From assembly GCA_024234395.1 (NCBI GenBank), contig JACKOH010000002.1, forward strand, positions 1,426,001-1,490,000: 64,000 nt of DNA, written 5' to 3'. The notes under the pieces are model-generated. The model worked only from the letters and a program-made list of their open reading frames with translations, was not told the DNA's origin and made no database searches. The stretch is from Pseudomonadales bacterium. Its GTDB lineage: Bacteria > Pseudomonadota > Gammaproteobacteria > Pseudomonadales > Pseudohongiellaceae. Within the stretch, counting starts at the first letter, position 1, and the number at the start of each line of letters is the position of its first letter. Shown here piece by piece: positions 35,196 through 43,973 of the stretch. The translations under genes were made by a program, and so were the position numbers.

Positions 35196-37916
35196 ATGCC
35201 AGCCAAGCAATCGGATGTTATGGACACAGCGCCGCTCACCAGTGCCGCGATCAAGCAGCACTACAACCGTCCACCGTCGTTTACCGACCTGATGCCCTGG
35301 ATGGAATACATTCCTGAGTGCAAAGCCTTTCTGTTGGAAGACGGCGTCAGCCTGGGCGCCCTGTTCGAACTCACCCCGGTCGGCTGTGAAGCACGCACAC
35401 CGGCCTTCATGACACAACTGCGCGATACCATCCAAACCGCGCTCAATGAAGCCATCCCTGAGCGTGACGAGGCGCCCTGGGTTTTACAGGTCTATGTGCA
35501 GGACGAACCCCGTCTTAACCAGTTCGACGCCCTGTTGACCCGTTATCCATTGCCGGCAGTGCGAACATCAGGTTACTCACAACACTACCGGGGGGTGATG
35601 TCGGCACATTTGCAGGCGATTTCCCGGCCGGGGGGCTTGTTTGACGATTCCACTGTCACCGGTTCCCGTTGGCAAGGACATCAGCGTCGGATCCGGGTGG
35701 TACTCTATCGGCGTCTGCCACACAACGGCAAAATCCCGGAGGCCATCGAGGTGGAGGAGGCGCTCAATGACGTGGTGACCAAATGGATCGCCGCCCTGGC
35801 TTCGGCAGGGATCCATGTCCAGCGCGCTGATGGCAAGGCGTTTTATCAATGGATGCTGAGCTGGTTCAATCCCAAGCCAACCTGCGCCGACGGAAGTCCG
35901 GAATCGCTGTTGCAGTTGGCACCCTATCCGGGCGACGACGTTTTACCGTTTGGCTACGATTTTGCGGAACAGTTGACGCTATCGATGCCGCGTTCCGACG
36001 AGGCGTCGGCGAGCTGGCTGTTCGATGATCTGCCGCACACCGTCTTGACTATTCAAAGCTTGCGGCGGGCGCCAGACATCGGACATTTCACGGCGGAGCG
36101 CCAGTCCGGGGATCAGGTGTTCTCGCTGTTCGATCGCTTGCCCGAGCACACCATCATGGTGATAACGCTCACCCTCAAACCCCAGGACACCACCCGCAAT
36201 CATATCGCGCAAATCAAACGCGCCTCAGTCGGTGACTCGGCGGAGGCGTCGATCACCCGAGAAGAGGCAGAGCAAGTGGAACGGGAGATGGCGCAGGGGA
36301 ACAAGCTCTATCCTGTCAGCATGGCGTTCTATGTGCGCGGCGAGAATCAAAAATCCCTGCGCCACAATTTGAATCGCCTCAACGCACTGCTCCTGCCGAA
36401 CGGATTACAGCCGATCACCCAGGAAGCCGACCTGCTGGCGCTGGATAGCTATATCCGCAACCTGCCCATGGCCTATGACGCGGACCTGGACAAATCGCGG
36501 CGCCGGTCGCGGCTGATGTTCTCCCGTCATATCGCCAATCTGCTGCCGTTTTATGGTCGTTCGAGGGGAACCGGCCATCCGGGGCTGGTGTTCTACAACC
36601 GGGGTGCAGAGCCGTTGGTATTTGACCCGCTACATCGGGAGGATCGCAAGAAGAACGCTCACATGCTGATCCTGGGGCCAACGGGCGCAGGAAAATCGGC
36701 ACTGCTGGTGTATCTACTGCAACAGATGATGGCGTGCCACCGTCCCCGCATTTTCATTATCGAAGCGGGTGCGTCGTTTTCCCTGTTGGGACAGCATTTT
36801 GCGCACCATGGCCTGTCGGTCAACCAGATCACCTTGAATCCCAATGTCGATGTCAGTCTGCCGCCTTTTGCCGACGCACTGCGCTTACTCGACCGGCGTC
36901 ATGCACTGAACCTGCTCGATACCGACGACCCTACCTTGGAAGAGTCACTGGACGAAGACGACGAGATCGAAGACGACGGCGGTAGGCGCGATATCCTCGG
37001 CGAAATGGAGATCGCCGCGCGCATCATGATCACCGGCGGTGATGAGCGCGAGGACGCCCGCTTGACGCGCGCCGACCGGCTACTGATTCGCAATGCCATA
37101 TTCCTCGCGGCAAAAACGGTCAAAGATTCCGGCAAGCCCCAGGTGGTTACCCAGGACGTGGTTCACGCGTTTCAGGCTATCGCCACCAACACGGAGTTAC
37201 CCGAACACCGGCGCAATCGTGCGCTGGAGATGGGTGATGGTATGGCCTTGTTCTGCTCAGGACTGGCGGGCCATTTCTTCAACCGGCCGGGGCAGTACTG
37301 GCCGGAGGCCGACGTCACGATTCTCGAAATGGGCATCTTGGCCCGGGAGGGTTACGAGGACCAACTGACCGTCGCCTACCTGTCGATGATGAGCCACATC
37401 AACGATTTGGTGGAGCGCCACCAGCATGATGACAGACCCACCTTGGTAGTCACCGACGAGGGTCATATCATCACCACCAATCCGCTGTTGGCCCGTTACG
37501 TGGTCAAGATCACCAAGATGTGGCGCAAGCTCGGTGCCTGGTTCTGGATCGCCACCCAGAATCTGGAGGACTTCCCTGACGCCAGCCGCAAGATGCTCAA
37601 TATGATGGAGTGGTGGCTATGTCTGGTGATGCCGAAGGAAGAGGTTGACCAGATTGCCCGTTTCAAGGATTTGAACGACGAACAGCGTAACCTGCTGCTG
37701 TCGGCCCGCAAGGAGCCGGGCAAATACGTGGAAGGGGTTGTGCTGGCCGACAAGGTCGAAGCGCTGTTTAGGAACGTGCCTCCTGCATTGTCGCTTGCAC
37801 TGGCCATGACTGAAAAGCACGAGAAGGCGGAGCGCGCCGCCATCATGCGTGAAAAGAATTGCTCGGAGCTCGAGGCTGTTTACGAGGTGGCCCGGCGTAT
37901 CGAACAGTCTCGTTAA
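35196..37916 (+). CDS. traC: conjugative transfer ATPase, TIGR03744 family (TraC/VirB4-like)
   Basis: 906-residue ATPase that powers pilus and channel assembly. Seen: N-terminal VirB4-type domain, Walker A HMLILGPTGAGKSALLVYLLQQM at about residue 490, Walker B RPTLVVTDEGHII at about residue 748, and RKLGAWFWIATQNLEDFPDASRKML with the conserved Gln. A very acidic insert (LEESLDEDDEIEDDGG, about residue 585) follows the Walker A region and is typical of the family. Complete. ATG at 35,220 is an alternative start. Confidence 0.93.
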   Translation: MPAKQSDVMDTAPLTSAAIKQHYNRPPSFTDLMPWMEYIPECKAFLLEDGVSLGALFELTPVGCEARTPAFMTQLRDTIQTALNEAIPERDEAPWVLQVYVQDEPRLNQFDALLTRYPLPAVRTSGYSQHYRGVMSAHLQAISRPGGLFDDSTVTGSRWQGHQRRIRVVLYRRLPHNGKIPEAIEVEEALNDVVTKWIAALASAGIHVQRADGKAFYQWMLSWFNPKPTCADGSPESLLQLAPYPGDDVLPFGYDFAEQLTLSMPRSDEASASWLFDDLPHTVLTIQSLRRAPDIGHFTAERQSGDQVFSLFDRLPEHTIMVITLTLKPQDTTRNHIAQIKRASVGDSAEASITREEAEQVEREMAQGNKLYPVSMAFYVRGENQKSLRHNLNRLNALLLPNGLQPITQEADLLALDSYIRNLPMAYDADLDKSRRRSRLMFSRHIANLLPFYGRSRGTGHPGLVFYNRGAEPLVFDPLHREDRKKNAHMLILGPTGAGKSALLVYLLQQMMACHRPRIFIIEAGASFSLLGQHFAHHGLSVNQITLNPNVDVSLPPFADALRLLDRRHALNLLDTDDPTLEESLDEDDEIEDDGGRRDILGEMEIAARIMITGGDEREDARLTRADRLLIRNAIFLAAKTVKDSGKPQVVTQDVVHAFQAIATNTELPEHRRNRALEMGDGMALFCSGLAGHFFNRPGQYWPEADVTILEMGILAREGYEDQLTVAYLSMMSHINDLVERHQHDDRPTLVVTDEGHIITTNPLLARYVVKITKMWRKLGAWFWIATQNLEDFPDASRKMLNMMEWWLCLVMPKEEVDQIARFKDLNDEQRNLLLSARKEPGKYVEGVVLADKVEALFRNVPPALSLALAMTEKHEKAERAAIMREKNCSELEAVYEVARRIEQSR

Positions 37917-37935
37917 TATCGCTCAGGTTCATGAT

Positions 37936-38751
37936 TCAGCGTAGCTCTACCACGCCACGGCAGGCGGGAAAGGTCGCACATCCCCAAAACTGATTGCCCG
38001 CGTTTTTTCCATTCTTGGTGGTACGAAGCAGCATCTCGCCGCCGCACGTCGGACACTGAGGTGTAACCGAGGGAGTGGTTGATGGTGTTATGGGTGGCGC
38101 AACTGGGGATGCGACAGTCTGCTTTTGACGCAGATGGCGGACGTGTTGACGGTTGGTAGCCAGGCCGCGCTGCAATCGTAGCCGCTCGATCTGTTTGATC
38201 GTGGCATCGACGTCGGCTTGGCTGAGTACCACCTCGCGCTTTGATTTAATGTGGCGGATGTAGCCACCGGCATAGGTCACATTGTCGGGCATCTCGGTCT
38301 TGAACATGGAGTCACCGACAAACACCACCAGCGAGTGAATTGCAAAAGCCGGAATCTCCAATAGGGTTTCAAGCGTTTTAACGTGCTTGTAATTCTGATG
38401 CAGTGGGTTTTGAAATTTGTTGGTGTGCTTGTAGATTTTCTGCGTCCAGGTTTTCTGATTGGCTGAGCCGAATATCCAGCCTTTCATATTCTTGGTTTCA
38501 ATCACGAACACTCCATAGCGAGAAACGATGAGATGGTCGATCTGCGTTGTGCCGTCCACTGACTGTAAAGTCACATCCTTGATCAGGTGGTACTCGTTCT
38601 TTGGGAGAAACAGCCGTGCCGCTGTGTTTACCAAGAATTCACCGGCAATCCCTTTGAACCAGGGTGATTTGAGAATGCCAGCCGCTATGGCCAGTGGAAC
38701 GAGATACCACAGTACACCGCAGACTTGTAGGATGATGGGGCTGAAGTCCAT
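37936..38751 (-). CDS. NERD-domain protein with C-terminal topoisomerase-type zinc ribbon
   Basis: 271 residues. N-terminal membrane segment (LWYLVPLAIAAGIL), NERD nuclease-related domain (KGIAGEFLVNTAARLFLP; DGTTQIDHLIVSRYGVFVIETKNMKGWIFG with the D and E-x-K of the PD-(D/E)xK-like core), and a C-terminal four-Cys zinc ribbon (CPTCGGEMLLRTT ... FWGCATFPACRG). Likely binds or cuts DNA; the function in conjugation or defence is not known. It is on the reverse strand inside an otherwise one-direction transfer operon and is an accessory insertion between traC and the TIGR03757 gene. Confidence 0.8.
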   Translation of the reverse strand: MDFSPIILQVCGVLWYLVPLAIAAGILKSPWFKGIAGEFLVNTAARLFLPKNEYHLIKDVTLQSVDGTTQIDHLIVSRYGVFVIETKNMKGWIFGSANQKTWTQKIYKHTNKFQNPLHQNYKHVKTLETLLEIPAFAIHSLVVFVGDSMFKTEMPDNVTYAGGYIRHIKSKREVVLSQADVDATIKQIERLRLQRGLATNRQHVRHLRQKQTVASPVAPPITPSTTPSVTPQCPTCGGEMLLRTTKNGKNAGNQFWGCATFPACRGVVELR

Positions 38752-38909
38752 TTCCGTATTACGTTTCCGTGATCGATTTCCTGCGATTATAAAAACGGTA
38801 TCTTTTCTGTTCCAGAAACTTCGACCGCCTCTGTCTGAATAAACCGTTTTTGCCAAACCCGTAATCGCGCAGGATGGTGACTTCTTCAAAGTCATCCCGG
38901 GTTGGACGA

Positions 38910-39353
38910 ATGTCAGTGAATGTTGCAAAAGCTCAGTGCATTATCTCGTTGCTTCTAACAGGAATACTATGTGCGCCTGTGCAGGCCAGCGAGATGGCAC
39001 CGACGATCGAGGTGTTCACCGATTCGAGAATCCAGGTTGTGTCTGGAAATGACAATACGACCGTCTATGTGATCGATCGGATCAACCGTCTGCAGCAAGA
39101 GCTCTCCGAAGACCTGCCAGTGGATTCAGAGTCCGCCAAAAAACTGGTCTTGCAGCGATACCAGCGGATGGACATGCAACTCAGTACTGAACTGGAGAAA
39201 GCCGCCAACGGATTGGTGCAGGCAATGCAGTACGGCATCGATCGTTACCCAGCAGTCGTATTCGATGGGCAAGCTGTGGTGTACGGTATTACCGACATCA
39301 ATGCCGCAATCCGGCTTTATCAGCGGTGGCAGACAGAGAGTGCAGATCAATGA
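38910..39353 (+). CDS. ICE transfer protein, TIGR03757 family
   Basis: 147 residues, exported (signal peptide ending CAPVQA). Thioredoxin/TrbC-like periplasmic protein: PTIEVFTDSRIQVV at the mature start and GIDRYPAVVFDGQAVVYGITDINAAIRLYQRW at the end are the family signatures. An in-frame ATG 12 codons upstream is possible. The stop overlaps the next start (ATGA). Confidence 0.85.
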   Translation: MSVNVAKAQCIISLLLTGILCAPVQASEMAPTIEVFTDSRIQVVSGNDNTTVYVIDRINRLQQELSEDLPVDSESAKKLVLQRYQRMDMQLSTELEKAANGLVQAMQYGIDRYPAVVFDGQAVVYGITDINAAIRLYQRWQTESADQ

Positions 39354-40372
39354 AAGCGGTCCTGACTCGTAGTTTGCTGAGCCTGTTGCTGTCGATGCCG
39401 CTGATCGGTCATGCGGGCACGATTACCACACCGGAAATTATTGCGCAGACTACCCAGGCAGCGCTCAGCTGTATGCGTTGGACGCCGGTAGGGATTTGCT
39501 TCTGGTTGCGCTGCACCTTGTCCGGCTGCAGCGTGCGTACCTCGATCAAAGTGGGGCATTACCAGCCCGATGCGGTGGTGAGTGCCTACAATGAGCTCGG
39601 TGGCAATCCCTGGTTCGAGATTCGAAGCACCCTGGGCGTGGCACAACGAACCGCCGCCACTGGCTTACTTGGCAGCTTGCTGGCTGTGCCGATTGACAGT
39701 GCCGGCAACAGAACTGAAGGCGGGCAGGGCAACAAGGATCATCGCAACCTGATTTTTCGGGAAACGGATGTCATCGGCCATCCGGTCAGCTCCCTGTCGA
39801 GCATCGTCGCCAGTACCGGCTACCTCTGCAACTCACAAACCACACCCTTCTTTCCGTATTTCCAGTCGGGACTGGACGCACTCTCCTGGCGGATGGAGAT
39901 CCCGGAGATGTTCTACCCGGCGAGCCTGATACCCGGTTTGCGGGAGATTGGCAGCTGGCCGCTGCAGACCTGGGGAGGCGTGTACCCGCGCACCGGCTGG
40001 ACGACACAGGCGGAGGAACCCAAGGCGGCGGCCATCAATGCCCAACGGGCTGGTGACATCGTCACACGTCAGGGGCAGCCCCATATCTACTTACCGATAA
40101 CCGGTGGTTCGAGTTCAGGGCAGCGCGTGTGGCCGCCCGGACCATTGGTTGAAAACGATCCGGACACCGGCGTGTGGCAGATGCTTTTACCCAGAGCGGA
40201 ATCGACCTGCAAAGTATTCGGCACCAATGACCTGGCCAGTTTAATCGGCTGGGGTGGCGGCCGAGTCGATCCCCAGGGTGATTATGCCTGGAATCTATGG
40301 CGCCCCTACAGCTGTTGCCAGAATCGCGGCATCTTTTTGTTCAATGTCGACTGGATCAATTACCCACCATGA
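39350..40372 (+). CDS. ICE transfer protein, TIGR03756 family (TraU-like)
   Basis: 340 residues, exported. TraU-type protein of mating-pair stabilisation: CMRWTPVGICFWLRCTLSGCSVRTSIKVGHYQPD near residue 40 (paired Cys residues) and RGIFLFNVDWINYPP at the C-terminus. Many Cys residues agree with the thioredoxin-like protein encoded just upstream. ATGA overlaps on both sides. Confidence 0.88.
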   Translation: MKAVLTRSLLSLLLSMPLIGHAGTITTPEIIAQTTQAALSCMRWTPVGICFWLRCTLSGCSVRTSIKVGHYQPDAVVSAYNELGGNPWFEIRSTLGVAQRTAATGLLGSLLAVPIDSAGNRTEGGQGNKDHRNLIFRETDVIGHPVSSLSSIVASTGYLCNSQTTPFFPYFQSGLDALSWRMEIPEMFYPASLIPGLREIGSWPLQTWGGVYPRTGWTTQAEEPKAAAINAQRAGDIVTRQGQPHIYLPITGGSSSGQRVWPPGPLVENDPDTGVWQMLLPRAESTCKVFGTNDLASLIGWGGGRVDPQGDYAWNLWRPYSCCQNRGIFLFNVDWINYPP

Positions 40373-41709
40373 GCGAGAAACTATCTGTTCGTACCCTATT
40401 GTTGTTTGGCACCATGAGCGTGTGTCCTGTTGTTCACGCGGCACCGGGCCCCACCGAAGACAGTTTGTGGTACTACGAAATCGGCGGAGCAGAGCCCGTC
40501 TCCTTACCCGCCAATCCCTCGGTAGTCTCCGTCACCCTCGGCGGCTCCGCTCAATTGGGACTCGGTTACAGTTGTGGCAAATTCGATCCGGTGGCAGCGG
40601 TGACCCACACCCTGAATGACATAGGGGCCGGTGTCGACAACATGATGAATGCGATGACGGCAGCGGCGACCAGTGCCATTGCGGCGTTACCGGCCTTGAT
40701 CTTGCAACGCGCCAACCCCGGCCTGTACGATCTCTTTCAGAACGCGCTGATCAAGGCCGAAGAAACCATGCAGCTGGCCACCAAGTCCTGTGAGGTGATG
40801 GAGACCGAGATCGCCCAGGGCAAGAACCCCTATGCCGATCTGATCACCTTGTCCAAAGGCAACGACTGGAAGGTGCAGATGGGGATTGGCGGCAATGATG
40901 CCGTCACCGCCAAAGAGTCGGTGGAATCCTCCAATGGCGATAATGGCGTGCCCTGGATCGGCGGTCAGGCTGGGGGCAATGGACAACCAGTGCTGGAGTT
41001 CACCGGCGATATCGTCGAGGCCGGCTATAACATCAATATGAACAGAGCGCTCACCGATACCACGCCAGTGCCGGTGGCATCGGCCACGCGCCTGTCGGAA
41101 ATCTGGCCATCACCGGCCGATGCCGGTGACTGGACAGTCGATGTGGTGGGCGAGAACATCGTCACCACCTGTGACACCTGTCGAAAAGACAGTATTCCCG
41201 GCACGGGGTTACTGCCCAAGCTATACCAGGAGTCCGCTACAGTCACTACCGAAATCCAGAACCTGGTCAGCGGCGCGACACCACCGACCTTGGACAACCT
41301 TGAACAGATCACCGCGCCCGGGGTGGCCATCACCCGCCAGGTGATCGAATCGATCCGTGAGATGCCGGTCTCGGAGCAGAGCCTGATTATGGGCCGCCTG
41401 GTTTCGGAAATCAGCACCGCGCGCACGGTCGAGAAAGCACTGTTCGCACGGCGATTGTTACTGTCGGGCAGGCAGGTGCCTGAAGTCTATGCCACCGAAG
41501 TCGCTCGCGAGCATGCGGACAACTCCATCGCGGAACTCGATAAGGAAATCGAAAACCTGCTGTTTGAGACTCGTGTGCGCAAAGAAGTGGTCTCGGACAC
41601 TGTTACCACCTTGCTCGAACGCGCGGCGGCCAGAAGGCAGAGTTCGCTCACCGTGCCGGAAGTACCGACCCTCGATCCGAACCCGTTGCGGGACGGTCGT
41701 GTTCAATAA
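40369..41709 (+). CDS. ICE transfer protein, TIGR03755 family (TraH-like)
   Basis: 446 residues, exported (signal ending PVVHA). Contains WYYEIGGAEPVSLPANPSV, GLGYSCGKFDPVAAVTHTLNDI and ALPALILQRANPGLYDLFQNAL, with a long helical C-terminal half (LDKEIENLLFETRVRKEVV). Family signature is clear; a TraH-like role in pilus retraction/mating-pair stabilisation is the accepted analogy. Start overlaps the previous stop. Confidence 0.87.
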   Translation: MSEKLSVRTLLLFGTMSVCPVVHAAPGPTEDSLWYYEIGGAEPVSLPANPSVVSVTLGGSAQLGLGYSCGKFDPVAAVTHTLNDIGAGVDNMMNAMTAAATSAIAALPALILQRANPGLYDLFQNALIKAEETMQLATKSCEVMETEIAQGKNPYADLITLSKGNDWKVQMGIGGNDAVTAKESVESSNGDNGVPWIGGQAGGNGQPVLEFTGDIVEAGYNINMNRALTDTTPVPVASATRLSEIWPSPADAGDWTVDVVGENIVTTCDTCRKDSIPGTGLLPKLYQESATVTTEIQNLVSGATPPTLDNLEQITAPGVAITRQVIESIREMPVSEQSLIMGRLVSEISTARTVEKALFARRLLLSGRQVPEVYATEVAREHADNSIAELDKEIENLLFETRVRKEVVSDTVTTLLERAAARRQSSLTVPEVPTLDPNPLRDGRVQ

Positions 41710-42073
41710 CAGTCGGGCTCAGCGCAAGGGTTTCCTGATCACTACCTTGGTGGCTGCGCTACTGACGGCACTGGTAGGCTATTGGTTGATGCATCGGTTA
41801 CAGACCGACTCTGTGCAGTCCATCCAACAGAGTATCGACACCTGGCGCCTAACACTCACGCTAGGCCGTTGGACATTGATTGCGCTGGTGACATTCGGTT
41901 GGAATGCCGGCGTTGAATACTTCACCAATACCGGAAAGATCAATTTCGCCCAGACAGGAAAGTTACAGCGGTTTCGATGGCGTGTCGTCACCTGGCTGGT
42001 CATTCTTGAACTGGTGCTGGGTCAAGGAATGTTGGTGAAATTTTTCAGCATGATCCCAGGGTCGATCTTCTGA
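41699..42073 (+). CDS. small ICE membrane protein before TraG
   Basis: 124 residues from a GTG at 41,699 that overlaps the previous gene by 11 bases. Three membrane segments (LITTLVAALLTALVGYWLM, RWTLIALVTFGWNAGV, WRVVTWLVILELVLGQGML). The stop overlaps the traG start by one base (TGATG). A conserved unknown at this place in related ICEs. Confidence 0.7.
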   Translation: MFNNSRAQRKGFLITTLVAALLTALVGYWLMHRLQTDSVQSIQQSIDTWRLTLTLGRWTLIALVTFGWNAGVEYFTNTGKINFAQTGKLQRFRWRVVTWLVILELVLGQGMLVKFFSMIPGSIF

Positions 42074-43638
42074 TGAGTGTCGATAGCTACCTGGAGCTTT
42101 TTACGTCGCTCTTCGGATGGGCCTTCTATGGCATCCTTTGGGATGTGCTGGTCAGCACCGGGATCGTCTATCTCCCGTTTCTGGGCATCCTGATCGATAA
42201 CTGGCGAGAACCGGCTCAGGGCGGGGAAGTTGGGCATGTCAGCGGCCTGTCACTGCGGCGCATGGAGATCGAGTTGTTCATTGCGCTGTTGGTGGTCGTG
42301 CTCGCAGGGCAACCTGCTGCGCTCACACCCCTCAACGCCGCAACCCTGTCCTATTCGCCACCACCGACCTTGCTCAACCCAACACCCGCTACAGCAACTG
42401 TGGCTGCACCTCAGAGCACCTACGGCACAACCGGATTCACCGGCTCTGCCGCGACCGTCAATGTCCCGGCGTGGTGGTATGGAGTCATCGCGCTGAGTTC
42501 GGGTTTGAACCACGCTATCGTTGAAGGCCTGCCAACGGTGGCGGATATGCGCACCTTCGAGCAGCAGGCCCATCTGGCCACTATCGCCGATCCGCGCCTT
42601 CGGCAGGAGGTCAGTGATTTTTTCAGCCAGTGTTACATTCCGGCCCGCTCCAGGTACCAGTCAGAGCGGCCGGATACCCCGGCGATCAATGGCATCCTTG
42701 CCACCTATGGCGCCGACGATCCGGACTGGATGGGCTCACACGTCTACCGGGATACCACTGGCTATTACGACAACTTGCGTCCGGCCAACCAGATAACCGG
42801 CTGGGCTTACAATGCAGCCAGGGATACGGAGTACGATCCAGCGGCACCGCCAACCTGGGGCAAACCCTACTGCAAGCAGTGGTGGGAGGATGCAGCGATT
42901 GGCCTAAGAGAGAAGCTGATCAATGAAGCCGATGCCACCTCCGCAGGCTTCTCCGGTCTGGTGGTCGCCATTGCCCCCGCGTTGGCCGGTGAGCAGCAGA
43001 ACGACGCCGTCGCCAAAACCGTGCTTACAAATGCGCCGCCTTCCTGGTCGAGCAACGAGCTGGTAGCCAACAATGCCTCCGGGTCAGGCTTGTTCAATAC
43101 CGCGGGAAGTATCATCAAAGGGGGGCTCGCCACCGGTGGCGTGATCACCGCATCAGCCCTGTTCTCCGTCACCATGACCGCTGTGCTACAGTCATTGCCC
43201 ATGGTCCAGGCCACTATGCTGCTGGGTATCTATGCATTGCTACCGCTGGTGGTTGTCTTATCCCGCTACTCCATTGCCATGATGGTGGTCGCCGGCATGG
43301 CGATTTTCACCATCAAATTCTGGACGGTACTTTGGTACCTGGCGATGTGGGTGGATCAGAACCTGATTCTTTCGATGTACCCGGACGTCAACGTCTTCCT
43401 GCAAATCTTCGCCAACCCCGGCGAACATGATGCCAAGCGCATGCTGCTGAATATGATCACGACCAGTCTCTACCTGGGATTGCCACTACTCTGGAGCGGG
43501 ATGATGGCATGGGCCGGGGTTAAGGTTGGTAGAGCAATCGAATCTGCAACAAGCCCGCTCAAGGCACCTGCACAGGAAGCAGGGAATCAGGGTGGGAGTC
43601 TAGGGAAAACTCTAGTGACGAAAGGGGCAAGGCGTTAG
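42073..43638 (+). CDS. traG: TraG N-terminal-domain transfer protein (VirB6-like)
   Basis: 521 residues, polytopic inner-membrane protein of the TraG_N family; part of the channel base and of mating-pair stabilisation. Seen: first helices FGWAFYGILWDVLVSTGIVYLPFLGILID, a large periplasmic loop with SDFFSQCYIPARSRY, then several C-terminal helices (MVQATMLLGIYALLPLVVVLSRYSIAMMVV). F-type TraG is about twice this length; the short form is normal for this ICE class. It ends the transfer operon and converges with a reverse gene, overlapping by 4 bases. Confidence 0.87.
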   Translation: MSVDSYLELFTSLFGWAFYGILWDVLVSTGIVYLPFLGILIDNWREPAQGGEVGHVSGLSLRRMEIELFIALLVVVLAGQPAALTPLNAATLSYSPPPTLLNPTPATATVAAPQSTYGTTGFTGSAATVNVPAWWYGVIALSSGLNHAIVEGLPTVADMRTFEQQAHLATIADPRLRQEVSDFFSQCYIPARSRYQSERPDTPAINGILATYGADDPDWMGSHVYRDTTGYYDNLRPANQITGWAYNAARDTEYDPAAPPTWGKPYCKQWWEDAAIGLREKLINEADATSAGFSGLVVAIAPALAGEQQNDAVAKTVLTNAPPSWSSNELVANNASGSGLFNTAGSIIKGGLATGGVITASALFSVTMTAVLQSLPMVQATMLLGIYALLPLVVVLSRYSIAMMVVAGMAIFTIKFWTVLWYLAMWVDQNLILSMYPDVNVFLQIFANPGEHDAKRMLLNMITTSLYLGLPLLWSGMMAWAGVKVGRAIESATSPLKAPAQEAGNQGGSLGKTLVTKGARR

Positions 43639-43859
43639 TCCCGCTCGTACCATCCATAGGGATCTGTACCGTCATCCAGTTTGCCGGTACGATAGTTCAA
43701 GACGCCGCCGCGAACAGCGTGATTGGTCGCGTCGTTGGTGTCACGTACCGTAGTACCTTTTGCAAGAAGTCCCAGAGTTTCGGATAAGAACCTAAGAAGG
43801 ATACGAATTGTTTCGAAAAGGCTCTTGACGAGTTTACGAGTAATATTTGAGTAGTCCAT
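43635..43859 (-). CDS. small ICE protein convergent with traG (DUF3742-like position)
   Basis: 74 residues from MDYSNITRK; helical N-terminal half (LVKSLFETIRILLRFLSETLGL) and a polar tail with NYRTGKLDDGTDPYGWYERD. In this ICE class a reverse-strand DUF3742 gene usually follows traG; the position fits, but I can only tentatively assign the family. A longer frame starts at 43,937. Confidence 0.5.
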   Translation of the reverse strand: MDYSNITRKLVKSLFETIRILLRFLSETLGLLAKGTTVRDTNDATNHAVRGGVLNYRTGKLDDGTDPYGWYERD

Positions 43860-43973
43860 TTTTCTTGCCCAACAGGCCTTGTGTTCAGACTCAGTGCCAG
43901 ATCTAGATGATATCATAGCGGTCTCGCGCCCAATCACCTGTGTTGAAGAATGAGGTGTAAGACTTTGGGGAAA

